From contig NC_132923.1 of assembly GCF_047675955.1 (NCBI RefSeq), forward strand, positions 85,347,637 through 85,411,636: 64,000 bases of DNA. The letters are read 5' to 3'. Shown here piece by piece: positions 1 through 11,741 of this stretch. The translations under genes were made by a program, and so were the position numbers. A model generated the notes under the pieces. That model did not search any database. It worked only from the letters and a program-made list of their open reading frames with translations, and was not told the DNA's origin. Source of the DNA: Chlorocebus sabaeus. Its lineage: Eukaryota; Chordata; Mammalia; Primates; Cercopithecidae. Each line of letters starts with the position of its first letter. Position 1 is the stretch's first letter.

Positions 1-30
1 GATGTGTTAGTCCTCTAACTTTGCTTTTTT

Positions 31-329
31 ATTTTTTTTGTTGTTGAGACAGAATTTCACTTCTGTTGCGCAGGCTGGAGTGCCGTGGTGCGAACTCGGC
101 TCATTGCAGCCTCTACTGGGTTCAAGTGATTCTCCTGCCTCAGCCTCCTGAGTAGCTGAGATTACAGGCGTGTGCCACCACACCTCTATTAAAAATTTTT
201 GTATTTTTAATAGAGATGGAGTTTCACCATATTGGCTAGGCTGGTCTCGATCTCCCAACCTTAGGTAATCTGCCCACCTCAGCCTCCCAAAGTGCTGGGA
301 TTACAGGTGTGAGCCACCACACCCAGCCT
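31..329 (-). mobile_element. Alu
   Basis: Antisense Alu with a small gap near 110. Perfect 13 bp TSD ACTTTGCTTTTTT at 18-30 and 330-342, inside an old L1. Confidence 0.93.
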
Positions 330-342
330 ACTTTGCTTTTTT

Positions 343-1280
343 CTTTCAAGATTGTTTCGGCTATTCCAAATTCTTTGCAATTCTATCAGAATTTTAGAAT
401 CAGCTTGCCAGTTTCTGCAAAACAGTTGTAATTCTCATATAAATTGCATTGAATCTATAGATTAGTTTGGGGAGTATTACCTTAACAAGGTCTTCTGATC
501 TATGAACGTGGGATGTTTTTCCATTTTATTTATAACTTTAATTTTGTTCAGTGTCTTATAGTTTTTAGAGTATAATAAGTCTTGTACTTTTGTTAAAGTT
601 AAATAAATTGATAATAAAACCATTTGATGCTATTGTGAATGGAATTGATTTCTTTCTTTCTTTCTTTCTTTCTTTTTGAGACAAAGTCTCACTCTGTTGC
701 CCAGGCTGGAGTTCAGTGGTGCAATCTTGGCTCACTGCAACCTCCGCCTCCCAGATTCAAGCGATTCTGCTGCTTCAGCCTCCTGAGTAGTTGGAATTAC
801 AGGCAAGCCCCCATCACGCCCAGCTAATTTTTGTATTTTTTAGTAGGGATGGGGTTTCACCGTGTTGGCCAGGATGCTCTCGAACTCCTGACCTCAGGCG
901 ATCCACCCAACTCGGCCTCCCAAAGTGCTGTGATTACAGGCGTGAGCCACTGTGCCTGGCCTGGAATTGATTTCTTAATTTCATTTACAGATTATTTGTT
1001 GTAAATGTATAAGAACAAATTTTTTTCATACTCATCTTGTGTCCTGTAACCATCTGAACATATTTATTACCTTTAGTAGTTTTTAGTGGATTCTTTAGGA
1101 TTTTCTATATATAAGTTCATATCATGCACAAATACAGATTTACTTCCTCCCCCAATCTAGATGCTATTTATTCTTATTCTTGTCTGATTTCCCTGGCTAG
1201 AACCTCCAGTATAATATTGATTAGAAGTGGCAAGAGTGGACATCCTTTTCTTGTACCTGAAGCATACGTATGTATTATCA
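343..1280 (-). mobile_element. Old L1 ORF2 fragment, split by an Alu
   Basis: Diverged antisense L1 ORF2 sequence: words such as CATTGAATCTATAGATT, and AGAAGTGGCAAGAGTGGACA near 1225. The Alu at 655-961 interrupts it. Confidence 0.75.
655..961 (-). mobile_element. Alu with TTTC-rich tail
   Basis: Antisense Alu. Perfect 15 bp TSD TGGAATTGATTTCTT at 640-654 and 962-976. The tail has become a TTTC repeat. Confidence 0.95.
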
Positions 1281-1336
1281 GTACCTAGTTCAGCCATGAA
1301 ATAAAAAAGTGCCTAGTTCAGCCATGAAATAAAACT
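1281..1336 (+). repeat. 28 bp tandem duplication
   Basis: Two adjacent copies (1281-1308 and 1309-1336) sharing CCTAGTTCAGCCATGAAATA, with three differences. It lies between an old L1 fragment and an AluJ. Confidence 0.85.
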
Positions 1337-1431
1337 TAGTGTTATTTGAAAGGGTTTTTTTTTTTTTTAAGTATTTATTTATTTTTATTTGCCACTATAC
1401 TAATGAGGAAGAAGGGGTTTCTAAATTTTGT

Positions 1432-1729
1432 TATTTGTTTATGTATTTGTTTGAGACAAGGTCTCTGTTGCTCAGGCTGGAGCGCAGTGGTGCGATGGTG
1501 GCTTACTGCAGCCTTGATGTCCTGGGCTGAAGTAATTCTGCCTCAGCCCCCCAATTAACTGGGGCAACAGGCATGCACCACCACATCTGGCTAATTTGTT
1601 TGCTTTTTGTGAAGATGGAGTCTCACTATGTTGCCCAGGGTGGTCGCAAAATCCTAAGGTGCAAGTGATTCTCACATCCTTCACCTCTCAAAGTGCTGAG
1701 AGTACAGGCATGAGCCACCTCACTTGGCC
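1432..1729 (-). mobile_element. AluJ-like
   Basis: Strongly diverged antisense Alu (GAGACAAGGTCTCTGTTGCT to CATGAGCCACCTCACTTGGC). Tail borders are unclear. Confidence 0.88.
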
Positions 1730-1934
1730 AGAGGGTTTTTTAAAATTCACATTTTAATTATGTTGCTTCAGAGGAGTTCTTGAGGTTGGTCCTTATACTA
1801 TCAGCACCTGAAAGCTTGTTTGAAATGTAAATTATTATTAGACTCTACCCTGCAACTCTGAAAAGAACCAGGGGCTGGGAAGTTCACTTAGCCTTTTGCA
1901 TGGTAAATGTAGTTTGTCTTAAAATTAATAATGT

Positions 1935-2243
1935 GGCAGGGTGCAACTGCTCTCGCCTGTAATCCCAGCACTTTGGGAGGCCGAGGAGAGTGGATTACCT
2001 GAGGTCAGGAATTTGAGAGCAGCCTGGCCAACGAGGCGAAACCCCATCTCTACTCAAAATACAAAAATTGGCTGGGCATGGTGATGGACGCCCATAATCC
2101 CAGCTACTCATGAGGCTGAGGCAGGGGAATCGCTTGAACCCGGGAGGCGAGGTTGCAGTGAGCTTAGGTCGCACTACTGCACTCCAGCCTAGGCGACAGA
2201 GCAAGACTCTTCTCAAGAAAACCACAAAAACCCCCCAAAAACT
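1935..2243 (+). mobile_element. Alu
   Basis: Sense Alu from GGCAGGGTGCAACTG to an A/C-rich tail. Confidence 0.93.
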
Positions 2244-2274
2244 AATAATACTACTAATGAGTAACACATACAGG

Positions 2275-2570
2275 GTTTTTGTTTTGTTTTTATTTTTGTT
2301 TTTTGTTTGTTTGTTTGTTTGCAGAGTTGGAGTTTCACTCTTGTCGTCCAGGCTGGAGTGCAATGGTGTGATCTCAGCTCACTGTAGCCTCCACCTCCCT
2401 GGTTCAAGCAATTCTCCTGCCTCATCCTCCTGGGTAGCTGGGATTACAGGGGCCTGCCACCATGCCTGACTAATATTTTGTATTTTTAGTGGAGACGGGG
2501 TTTCTTGTGATCCTCCCACCTCGGCCTCCCAAAGTGCTGGGATTACAAGTGTGAGCCACTGCACCTGGCC
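2275..2570 (-). mobile_element. Alu
   Basis: Antisense Alu with a GTTT-rich tail and a short internal deletion near 2505. Confidence 0.93.
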
Positions 2571-2585
2571 TAAAGATTTTCTTTT

Positions 2586-2760
2586 AAAAATTAGCTGGGT
2601 GTGATGGTGAGCACCTTTAGTTGCAGCTACTTGGGAGGCTGAGGCAGGAGGATTGCTTGAGCTTGGGAGGTCGAGGCTGCCGTGAGCTGTGTTTATGCCA
2701 CTGCTCTCTAGAGTTGGGTGACAGGGCAAGACCCTTTCTCAAAAAACAAACAAAAACCAC
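2586..2760 (+). mobile_element. Alu right arm
   Basis: Sense right-monomer sequence only (AAAAATTAGCTGGGTGTG to a CAAA-rich tail). Either a FRAM-like monomer or a 5'-truncated Alu. Confidence 0.85.
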
Positions 2761-3496
2761 AATGAAATACCACTTCATACCCATTAGGATAGCTATGAAC
2801 AAAAAACCAGTAACTAGCAAATATTGATGAAGACGTGGAGAAATGTACTGCTGATGAGATTGTAAAATAGTGCAGCCACTGTGGAAAACAGTATGGCAGT
2901 TCCTCAAAATATTAAACATAGAATTATTGCATAATCACCATATAATCTAGCAATTTCATGTCTGAGTATATATCCAAAAGAATTGAAAGCAGTGACTTGA
3001 ACACATTTGTATACCAGTGTTTATAACAGCATTATCCACAGTGGCCAAAAGGTGGAAATAACCCAAGTATCCATTGACAGATGAATGGGTAAACAAAATG
3101 TGGTATCACATGCAATGGAATATTTTTGACTGTTAAGAAGGGATGAAATTCTGATATATGCTGCAACAAGGAAAAAATCTTAAAGACATTGTACTAAATG
3201 AAATAAGCCAAATGCAGAAAGACAAATATTGTATGATTGCATGTATATGTGGTACCTAGAATAGTCAATTTCATAGAGACAGAAAGTAGTATAATTGGTA
3301 TTGAGGGATTGAAGGGGAGTTACGTGTTTAACATGTACAGATTTCCAGTTTGGGATGATGAAAAAGTTGTGGAAATGGATAGTGGAAATAGTTGCACAAC
3401 AATGTGAATGTACTTAGTGCCACTGAATTGTGTACTTGAAAATGTACAATTTTATGTACCTGTATGTATTTTACCATAATAAAACAGTAGAGAAAA
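2761..3496 (+). mobile_element. Old L1 3' end fragment
   Basis: Diverged sense L1 (end of ORF2 and 3'UTR), with phrases typical of it such as ACAGTATGGCAGTTCCTCAA and GGAAATAACCCAAGTATCC, ending in an A-rich stretch near 3490. Confidence 0.8.
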
Positions 3497-3499
3497 AAT

Positions 3500-4344
3500 G
3501 AGAAAAGGACTTGAATAGAGATTTCTCTGAAGAAGGTATGCAAATTGCCAGTAAGCTCACGAGAAAATTTTCAGCATCATTAGTCATTAGGGAAATGCAA
3601 ATTATAGTCACAATGAGAAGCCATTTCATACCCATTAGGGTGGCTTTTATCAAAGAAAAGGAATTTGGAGATACTGGAACCCTTGTGCATGGCTGGTGGG
3701 AATGTAAAATGAACTGATGGAAAACAGCATGGCAGTTCCTGAAAAAAATTCAAAATAAATGGTTCAGCAATTCCACTCCCAGCTGTCTACTCAGAAGAAT
3801 TGAAAACAAGGATCCAAACACATACTTGTACAGTAATGTTTATAGCAGCATTATTCACAATAATTAAAAGGTAGAAATAACCCAAGTGTCCATCAAGAGC
3901 TGAATTTTTTTTTTTTTTTTAAGACGGACTCTCACTCAGTTGCCCAGGCTGAAGTGCAGTGGCGCAATCTCAGCTCACTGCAAGCTCCGCCTCCCGGGTT
4001 CACACAATTCTCCTGCCTCGGCCTCCCAAGTAGTTGGGACTACAGGCGCCCGTCGCCACGCCTAGCTAAATTTTTGCATTTTTAGTAGAGATGGGGTTTC
4101 ACTGTGTTAGCCAGGATGGTCTCGATCTCGTGACCTCATGATCCACCCGCCTTGGCCTCCCAAAGTCTTGGGATTACAGGCATTAGCCACCGCGCCCGGC
4201 CAAGAGCTGAATTAAAAAAAAAAATGTGCATGCATAAAAGAAAAGAATTGAAATTATGATACATGCTACAACATGAAGAAACCTTGAAGACTTGAAATGA
4301 AATAAGTCAAACACAAAGAGACAAATATTATTTTCTTTTTATAT
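3500..4344 (+). mobile_element. Second old L1 3' fragment, split by an AluY
   Basis: It repeats the same L1 region as its neighbour (GGCAGTTCCTGAAAAAAATT, AAATAACCCAAGTGTCCATC), so two L1 copies lie head to tail. The AluY at 3907-4201 interrupts it; it continues at 4214, and a short tail resumes after the next repeat near 4748-4878. Confidence 0.78.
3907..4201 (-). mobile_element. AluY-like
   Basis: Antisense, with CAAGCTCCGCCTCCCGGGTT and CTCGATCTCGTGACC as in AluY. Perfect 12 bp TSD AAGAGCTGAATT at 3895-3906 and 4202-4213. Confidence 0.95.
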
Positions 4345-4348
4345 GTGT

Positions 4349-4747
4349 CTTAGTCTGTTTTAGCTGCTATAACAAAATACCAAAAACCGGGCAATTTAGA
4401 AAGAACAGAAATTTATTTCCCAGTTCTGGAGGCCAGGAAGTCTAGGATCAAGGTGCTAGCAGATTCAGTGTCTGATGTGGACTGCTTTCTCCTTCCAAGA
4501 TGATGCTTCTTACTGCATCCTCATATGGTAGAAGGGTGAAAAAGGGATGAATGCTGTGTCCTCACATGGTAGAAGAGAAGGAAGGGCAAAAAAAGGCAAG
4601 TGCTGTGAGGACTTTTGTGATAAGTACCTAAATTGCATTGCCCTTATGACTTTATCACCCCTTAATGGCCCCACCTCTTAATACTATTGCATTGAAGATT
4701 AAGTTTCAACATGAATTTTTTGGGGACACAAACATTCAAACCGTAGC
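4349..4747 (+). mobile_element. Interspersed repeat, family not assigned
   Basis: Begins CTTAGTCTGTTTTAGCTGCT and ends with AACATTCAAACCGTAGCA. I recognise it as a common human medium-reiterated repeat that has entered the old L1, but I cannot name its class with confidence. Confidence 0.55.
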
Positions 4748-4878
4748 AATAAGGCATTCAAAACAGGCAAATTCATAAAGACAGAAGTAGAAATGTGTTT
4801 ACCAGGTGATTGGGGGAGAGAGGAATGAGGAGCTTTTGTATAATGAGTACAAAGATGAAAAAAGTCTGGAAATAAATA

Positions 4879-5235
4879 CAGATGCTTCTCAACTTACCAT
4901 AGGGTTGCATCTTGATAAACCCATAGTAAGTGGAAAAGTCAGAAATGCATTCAACATGCCTAACTTTCTAAACATCATAGCTTAGTCTAGCCTACCCTAA
5001 ATGTGCTTAGAACACTTAAATTAGCCTATAATTGGGCAAAATCATCTAACACAAAGCCTGTTTTATAATAAAATTTTGAACATCTCATGTAATTTATTGA
5101 ATACTGTACTGAAAGTGAAAAACAATGGTTGTATGGGTACTTGAAGTATGGTTTCTACTGAATGCTTATTGCTTTTGTACTGTCATAAAGTTAAAAAATC
5201 ATTAAGTTGAACCATTGTAAATTGGGGACCAACTG
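4879..5235 (+). mobile_element. Tigger-like DNA transposon fossil
   Basis: The ends are imperfect inverted repeats: CAGATGCTTCTCAACTTACC at the left, and TTGGGGACCAACTG at the right, which reads CAGTTGGTCCCCAA reversed. A TA precedes the left end. The class is inferred from the CAG..CTG termini. Confidence 0.55.
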
Positions 5236-5565
5236 GTGATGGTTACACAACATTGATACTACTGAGCACCCTACCTAAGATCATATCATCAATGAAAATT
5301 TATGAACCATTTGAAATATATGGGAATGTGGGTGTTTCTTTAGGTCTCTTTGTTCCATTGTATCTTTTATGAGTTGGATAAGTGAATTTATCAATGGTCA
5401 GGCAGAATATTTTGAGGATAAAAGCATAAAATCCAAATATAGAGAAGTGACATTGTTATCTTATTGACTAGTTGGAAAAGGGATTTAAGTTTTTTTTCCT
5501 AATTATAAATCTCTATGTCATTATTTGAATCTCTATCACCTTTATACTTCACAATATACACTAAA

Positions 5566-5863
5566 TTTTTTTTTTTTTTTTTTTTTTGAGACATGGTCTC
5601 GTTCTGTCGCCAGGCTGGAGTACAGTGGCATGATCTCGGCTCACTGCAACCTCTGCCTCCTGCGTTCAGGCGTTTCTCCTGTCTCAGCCTCCCAAGTAGC
5701 TAGGACTACAGGCGCGCACCACCATGCCCAGCTAATTTTTGTATTTTTAGTAGAGACGGTGTTTCACCATGTTGGCCAGGATGGTCTCCATCTCTTGACC
5801 TCGTGATCCGCCCGCCTTGACCTCCCAAAGTGCTGGAATTACAGGCGTGAGCCACGGTGCCTC
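5566..5863 (-). mobile_element. Alu
   Basis: Antisense Alu with a T tail of over 20; flanks share an ACTAAA(A)TTTT word. Confidence 0.94.
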
Positions 5864-7267
5864 ATACTAAAATTTTAAGTGGCTGATTTAAGTGATATTT
5901 TTCGCTGCTGCCAGAGGACCATTGCAAAGATATGTGTGATTTAATGAATATTTATATGTCATGATACTTCTAAGATGCATGAATTGGGTGTGGGCCTATT
6001 CAAGCTGCCTTGCTTGACTGATTAATGAGTGCTTCTCACCCTTTGTTGTATGCTCATAAATGAAATGTGCATCATATTCACCATATCCATATATCATTTA
6101 GAGGGCATTAGGTCATATTCAGTTTTTTCTTTGCGTTTGGTATGATTAACTTTTTTGTGACTTTGGACAAGTTATCTTTTTCCTTATAAGTTTATCTCAT
6201 CTGAAAAAGGGTTTTTCCTCTCAATTTTAATATGACCCTGTTTTGTTTTTCTGCCTCTTAAAATGGATGACAATGACAAAAGAAATTTGCTAGCTGACTG
6301 GTTAGAGGAGTTAGTTGTGATGGCAGTCATCATTGCTCTGCATGTATGTACTTGGTAGTACATAGAAGTATTCATCAAATGATTACTTCAGTTGAGTTGC
6401 ATTTGTAGAACTACATGAAGTTGAATTTTAACTTAAATTTGAACTCCTAAGTGTCTTCTAAAAAATATTCTACATGTAACATTGAATAGCTTTTTTTCTG
6501 TATGCAGAATGCAGAAGATTTCTTGTTCTTCAGTTACTCATTTTATTCTTTTTGTTCACTTACAAAATATGTATTATCTTCTATGTGTCAAGCACCATTC
6601 AGGGTACAGGGCACTGAAAAATTCTAGAACTCAGAATTGAAGTGTTCACTGTCATATGTCACATAGTAGACATCAGATAGCAGTAATTGTTACACTCTTG
6701 GAGAACATTATAGAATTTTAAAAGCTAAATGAGAAGTTTATCATATGTTATCAAATGACTGTTACTCAAGTTCTGACTGTGATGGAGTGAATTTTTAAAA
6801 TTAAGTTTAAACAAATAGAAAAAAGGAAATATAACAGAAAACTGCCGTATTTTAAAATATTTCTTTATGCTGAAGAGATCAGTGTTAGAAGTGAGGCCTA
6901 AATTATATGAAGCAGCAAGTCTGTCTGATTCTGGGCATAATTGCCGAAAGCAGTTCAGAAGAATCTTCAGATTTTGAATGTGAAGAAAGCTTTGACTTAA
7001 TATTTTATTATGATACTAGGGGAAAATGGTGAATAAATGTATGCAATTATAAGTGAATAAAAAGTATTCTTTTAAATTATCTGTTTATTTTGGTAATATT
7101 TTTGTTAAATGGAAGGTGGCACTTACAACTAAAGGTTTCTCAGAATTGGGGGAATATGGTTTACTTCTCTGAGTGTTATCAAGTTCAAATGTTACAATTC
7201 ATATGAAAGAGCTTAGTACGATAATGGGGAAAATAATAACATTGATTATAAAGGCAACAAACCTAAT

Positions 7268-7530
7268 GATTAAGAGTGAAAGTCCTGGAATCAGACTTCT
7301 TGGATTTGAATCCTGTTACCAACACTTAACTAGGTGTGTAACTTTGAGTCAGTTACTCAGTTAATGTCTTACACATGTTTGTTAAATGTCTTATTTTCCT
7401 CATCTGTTAAATGGGTATAATAGTATGTGCCTCAGGTTAAATGGGCTTAGTGTGTAAGTGCTTAGACTAGTACTTGGAGTATAGGAAATGCTTAATAAGA
7501 TTCAATATATGCTATTTGTTATGAAACTGT
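7268..7530 (+). mobile_element. MIR SINE
   Basis: Shows the MIR pattern: GGATTTGAATCCTGTTACC, then CTCATCTGTTAAATGGGTA, then a tail like AAATGCTTAATAAG. Confidence 0.75.
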
Positions 7531-8022
7531 GAAACACTGTGTGTATGATTTTAAAATGTGCTATTTAAATTCATACTTTACAGTTTAACTTGCCATTTTA
7601 AAAAGCAACATTTGATTACTGATTGAAAAATTTTTTGGTCTAATTTGTGCAGAGCTTGTATTTTTCTCCTTGAATAAGCTGCTCTTCATTTGTTTGTATA
7701 AATATTGGCATGCTTATTTACCTTTGACTAGTCCACGTCACGTTTTACTAATCAAAGCTGTTTTTTCTGGGTTATTAATCATCCCACCCAGTTGGGTGGC
7801 AGCAGTAAACCCTGAGGACTTGCCATCTTTCCCACTTTTTAAGTTATTACTGTCATTACTGTTGTAGAACTGAGATGATTATAAAGCTTCAGGCTTGCAT
7901 ACTTTATAATTTCAAGTCCGGTGGAAAAGAGTACCTCCTTTCTAATAGGTCCTGCCCTGACATAGTTGCTGTGGAGAATGAGTTTAAAAGTAGGTTTGCC
8001 AGAAATAATTGAGGTTACTGAT

Positions 8023-8385
8023 TGTTATGAGTTGAATTGTGTCCCTTGAAAATTCCCCAGTACTGGAGAATGTGACCTTACTTGGGTATAACATTGTTGC
8101 AGATATAATTAGCTAAGGTTATGTGAAGTAGAGTGGGGCACAGATCCAGTATGACTGGCATTCTTATAAAAAGGGAAATTTGAATGCAGACATACACACA
8201 AGGATAATGACATGGGAAGATTGGAGGTAGGCTGCCACAAGCCAAGGAACTACCAAGAGTAGGAGAGAGGCCTGGAACAGATCCTTTCCTAATGCCTTCT
8301 GGCTTCCAGATTGTGAGACAGTAAATTTCTGTTCTGAGCTATCTAGTTTGTGGTACTTTGTTATGGCCCTTGTGAACTGATACAG
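8023..8385 (+). mobile_element. LTR-like repeat (MaLR type)
   Basis: Starts TGTTATGAGTTGAATTGTG and ends GAACTGATACAG, with GAGGCCTGGAACAGATCC and AATTTCTGTT inside, as in common mammalian MaLR-type LTRs. The family was not verified. Confidence 0.5.
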
Positions 8386-9057
8386 TGATCATGAATTTAT
8401 AATAGTGGTCTACCTTGTTCAGTGACTTTCTCAGCTGCAGCATCAAAGAAAAGTTGTTAGATGGGTTTGTTCAGGTTTGGGATTTTGCTATATTGGTGTC
8501 ACAAGACAAGAGGAGCAAGGGAATTTAGGTTATTGGCAGGAGGATTATTGAAATGATGAATCATAGAATCTAAACTGAATAAGGTGGAAGGGAAAGTAAA
8601 ATAGAGAGGGCCTGAGGGATCAAAGTCTTTTGGGCCCATGGATAAGAGGTTTTATAGAGGTCAAAGGATGATAATCTGGAAGAAGAGGTTGTGGTTGGAG
8701 GACAAGGTGCTTGAAATAGTGATTTAGGAGGTGGAGCACTTTTGAGTGAAGATAAAAGGGCAAGGAAGGATTTTACTATGGGATAAGGAGGGTGACTGGG
8801 ACATAATATATGTGTACACTGTTGATCCTGTGTTTTGGAGAGGTTCTTGAAGTTAAAGAGGTCAAGGAAGTAAGAAGCCAGGCTGTGGATGGGTTGTGCA
8901 AATTGATAATTGAAATTACTAAATTTGATGTAGGGTTGGGGTAGAGAAGATGACAGTGAGCCATCAAAGTCTTAGATGAATGAAGTAGAGACCAGGAGGT
9001 TGAAAGTTAACATGAAAAGGAAGAGGAGAGAGTAATTTAGTTGAAAGTTAAGAGCCT

Positions 9058-9367
9058 TGGCTGGGCGCGGCGGTGGCTCATACCTGTAATCCCAGCACTT
9101 TGGGAGGCCGAGGCAGGTAGATCACCTGAGGTCAGGAGTTTGTGACCAGCCTCGCCAACATAGTAAAACCCCGTCTCTACTAAAAAAAAATACAAAAATT
9201 AGCTGGGCGTGGTGGCGCACGCCTGTAATCTGGCTACTCGGGAGGCTGAGGCAGGAGAACCGCTTGAACCCAGAAGGCAGAGGTTGCAGTGAGCCATTGC
9301 ACTCCAGCCTGGGCGACAGAGCCAGACTCTGTCCCCCCACCTCCCCTCCCCCGGCAAAAAAAGAGAA
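9058..9367 (+). mobile_element. Alu
   Basis: Sense Alu. TSD AAGAGCCT at 9050-9057 and 9368-9375. The 3' part before the tail has turned C-rich (9333-9354). Confidence 0.94.
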
Positions 9368-9390
9368 AAGAGCCTCAAAAGAATAGAGCT

Positions 9391-9693
9391 TTATTTTTAT
9401 TTATTTATTTATTTTGAGACGGAATCTCACTCTGCCGCCTAGGCTAGAGTGCAGTGGCGAGATCTCGGCTCACTGCAAGCTCCGCCTCCTGGGTTCACAC
9501 CATTCTCCTGCCTCAGCCTCCTGAGTAGCTGGGACTATAGGCACCTGCCACCATGCCCGGCTACTTTTTTTTTTTTTGTATTTTTAGTAGAGACGGGGTT
9601 TCACCGTGTTAGCCAGAATCTCCTGACCTCATGATCCACCCGCCTCGGCCTTCCAAAGTGCTGGGATTACAGGCGTGAGCCTCCGCGCCGGCC
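9391..9693 (-). mobile_element. AluY-like
   Basis: Antisense Alu just after a sense Alu, so the two form an inverted pair only about 25 bases apart. CAAGCTCCGCCTCCTGGGTT points to a Y-type copy. Confidence 0.93.
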
Positions 9694-9734
9694 AGTATCT
9701 GCTTTTTAAATTGTTGCTGTCTGTCTCCCCTCAC

Positions 9735-9842
9735 TACTGTATAAGGTCCGCAAGGGCAGGGCTTTTTCACTGCTTTCTCCCAAACACTGAGCAAAGAGCT
9801 TGGTATAGAATAGGTATTCAATAAATAGTTGTTAAATGAATG
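9735..9842 (+). mobile_element. L2 3' end fragment
   Basis: Resembles the L2 3' end: AAGGGCAGGGCTTTTTCACT then TATTCAATAAATAGTTGTTA and AATGAATG. Confidence 0.6.
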
Positions 9843-10005
9843 TTGAAACTACTTAAATCAAAGTGAGATGAAAACCTGGGTAAGGAAGGAACACTAATAT
9901 TCACAAGCCATGTGGTAGAACAAGAGCCTATAAAAACAAAGAGTTCCATCAGCCAAAGGGAGAAAATCCAGGAGAGAATAATGTCACAGAAGCCACAAGA
10001 GGAGT

Positions 10006-10318
10006 TTTCTTTTTTTTTTTTTTGGAGACGGAGTCTCGCTCTGTCACCCAGGCTGGAGTGTAGTGGTGCGATCTCGGCTCACTGTAAGCTCCGCCTCCCG
10101 GATTCACGCCATTCTCCTGCCTCAGCCTCCCGAGTTGCTGGGACTACAGGCGCCCGCCACCACGCCCGGTATTGTGTGTGTGTGTGTGTGTGTGTGTTTT
10201 AGTAGAGACGGGATTTCACCATGTTAGGCAGGATGGTTTCAAACTCCTGACCTTGTGATCCGCCGGCCTCAGCCTCCCAAAGTGCTGGGATTACAGGCGT
10301 GAGCCACCATGCCCGGCC
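10006..10318 (-). mobile_element. AluY-like with internal TG repeat
   Basis: Antisense Alu (CGCCTCCCGGATTCACGCCA) whose TAATTTTTTGTATTTT segment is replaced by a TG run. Confidence 0.94.
10173..10196 (+). repeat. (TG)12 microsatellite inside an Alu
   Basis: Twelve perfect TG units at the position of the Alu middle spacer. Confidence 0.97.
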
Positions 10319-10331
10319 GATTTACTACAAC

Positions 10332-10632
10332 GACCGGCGGTGGCTCACGCCTGTAAGGTGGCTCACGCCTGTAATCCCAGCACTTTGGGAGGCCAAGTCG
10401 GGCGGATCACGAGGTCAGGAGATCGAGACCATACTGGCTAACACGGTGAAACCCCGTCTCTACTGAAAATACAAAAAATTAGCCGGGCGTAGTGGCAGGC
10501 GCCTGTAATCCCAGCTACTTGGGAGGCTGAGGCAGGAGAATGGCGTGAACCAGGGAGGCGGAGCTTGCAGTGAGCAGAGATCACGCTGCTGCACTACAGC
10601 CTGGATGACAGAGCGATACTCTGTCTCAAAAA
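10332..10632 (+). mobile_element. Alu with duplicated 5' end
   Basis: Sense Alu carrying a perfect 18 bp tandem duplication, GGTGGCTCACGCCTGTAA, at 10339-10356 and 10357-10374. It forms a close inverted pair with the preceding AluY. Confidence 0.93.
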
Positions 10633-10680
10633 TAGAATAGAATAGAATAGAATAGAATAGAATAGAACAGAACAGAATAG
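10631..10680 (+). repeat. (AATAG)n pentanucleotide repeat
   Basis: Ten units in the Alu tail: seven AATAG, two AACAG, one AATAG. Confidence 0.97.
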
Positions 10681-10875
10681 AGAAGTTAAATAGTGTAATG
10701 TGGACAATCTGCTGGTGAGCAAAGAGAAGTTTATTCACATTTCTAAAACCTGAGATAGGCAGGTTGTTGAAACCTGACAGCTGCCATTTGAGGGGGCTAC
10801 AAAGGAGGTGAGAGGATTTTTATAAATTTGTATATTAGTCATTCATGCCTAAAGATCATGCTTCTTCCACTGTTT

Positions 10876-10905
10876 TTTGTTTGTTTGTTTGTTTGTTTGT
10901 TTTTG
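10876..10905 (+). repeat. (GTTT)n microsatellite
   Basis: About six GTTT units with no Alu attached. Confidence 0.9.
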
Positions 10906-11337
10906 GCCTACCTAGAATGATATATATAGGGCTCACTAAGCCTTCTGATGAAAGATCAAAGCTATACTTTGTGTTCATTCTGTCTCTATGTCACCTAGAT
11001 TTTTGATCAAATTGAATTGTATTCAGTTAAAAACTAGCCTATTGCTGGTTTGAGTTGCTGGTATGGTCTTTACATCCTTTGTTTTTCAGTAGTATTTTCT
11101 GTACTATCTTTTTGAAATTCTTTTGTCTTTTCCAAAGTCCCTTTCTTCTTTCATTTTTGAAAGAAATGAATCTCCAAAGCAAATATATTTTTTTATTTGG
11201 ACTTTGAAAACTTTCTTTAGAATACTGTAGTTACGGTATTTCTAGGTCTTTGCCTGCTAAGTCAATTTGTAATGTTTTGTTATGGAACAAACATGAGATG
11301 TTAGCATGTTTGCAGAATGTATAATTACAATTTTTAC

Positions 11338-11455
11338 TAGAATTTAAGCTCTTGAAGGCAGGAGCCCTATCTGATTATTTTAACTCCATATACCTTAACC
11401 TATTGTTGTGTGCCTAGAAAGCATCCAGTTTATGTCTATTAAGTTATTAAATGAG
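11338..11455 (+). mobile_element. L2 3' end-like fragment
   Basis: AAGCTCTTGAAGGCAGGAGC followed by TGTGTGCCTAGAAAGCATCC and an AATGAG tail, the pattern of an L2 end. The Alu that follows begins at 11456. Confidence 0.5.
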
Positions 11456-11741
11456 GGTCAGGCACGGTGTCTCATGCCTGTAATCTCAGCACTTTGGGAG
11501 GCCGAGGCAGGTGGATCACTTGAATCCAGGAGTTTGAGACCAGCCTAGGCAACATGGCAAAAATCTGTCTCTACAAAAAATACAAAAATTAGCTGGGTGT
11601 GGTCCCAGCTACTTAGGAGGCTGAGGGAAGAATCACTTGAGCCCCAGAGGTGGAGGCTGCGGTGAGTGGAGATTGTGCCACCGCACTCCAAGCTGGGCAA
11701 CAGAGCGACACCCTGTCTCAAAAAAAAAAAAAAAAAAAAAA
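11456..11741 (+). mobile_element. Alu
   Basis: Sense Alu with a 22 A tail and a short deletion in the right arm spacer. Confidence 0.94.

Noticed and set aside
1281..1336. CRISPR-like direct repeats
   Set aside because: Two adjacent copies with no spacers, in vertebrate intron DNA.
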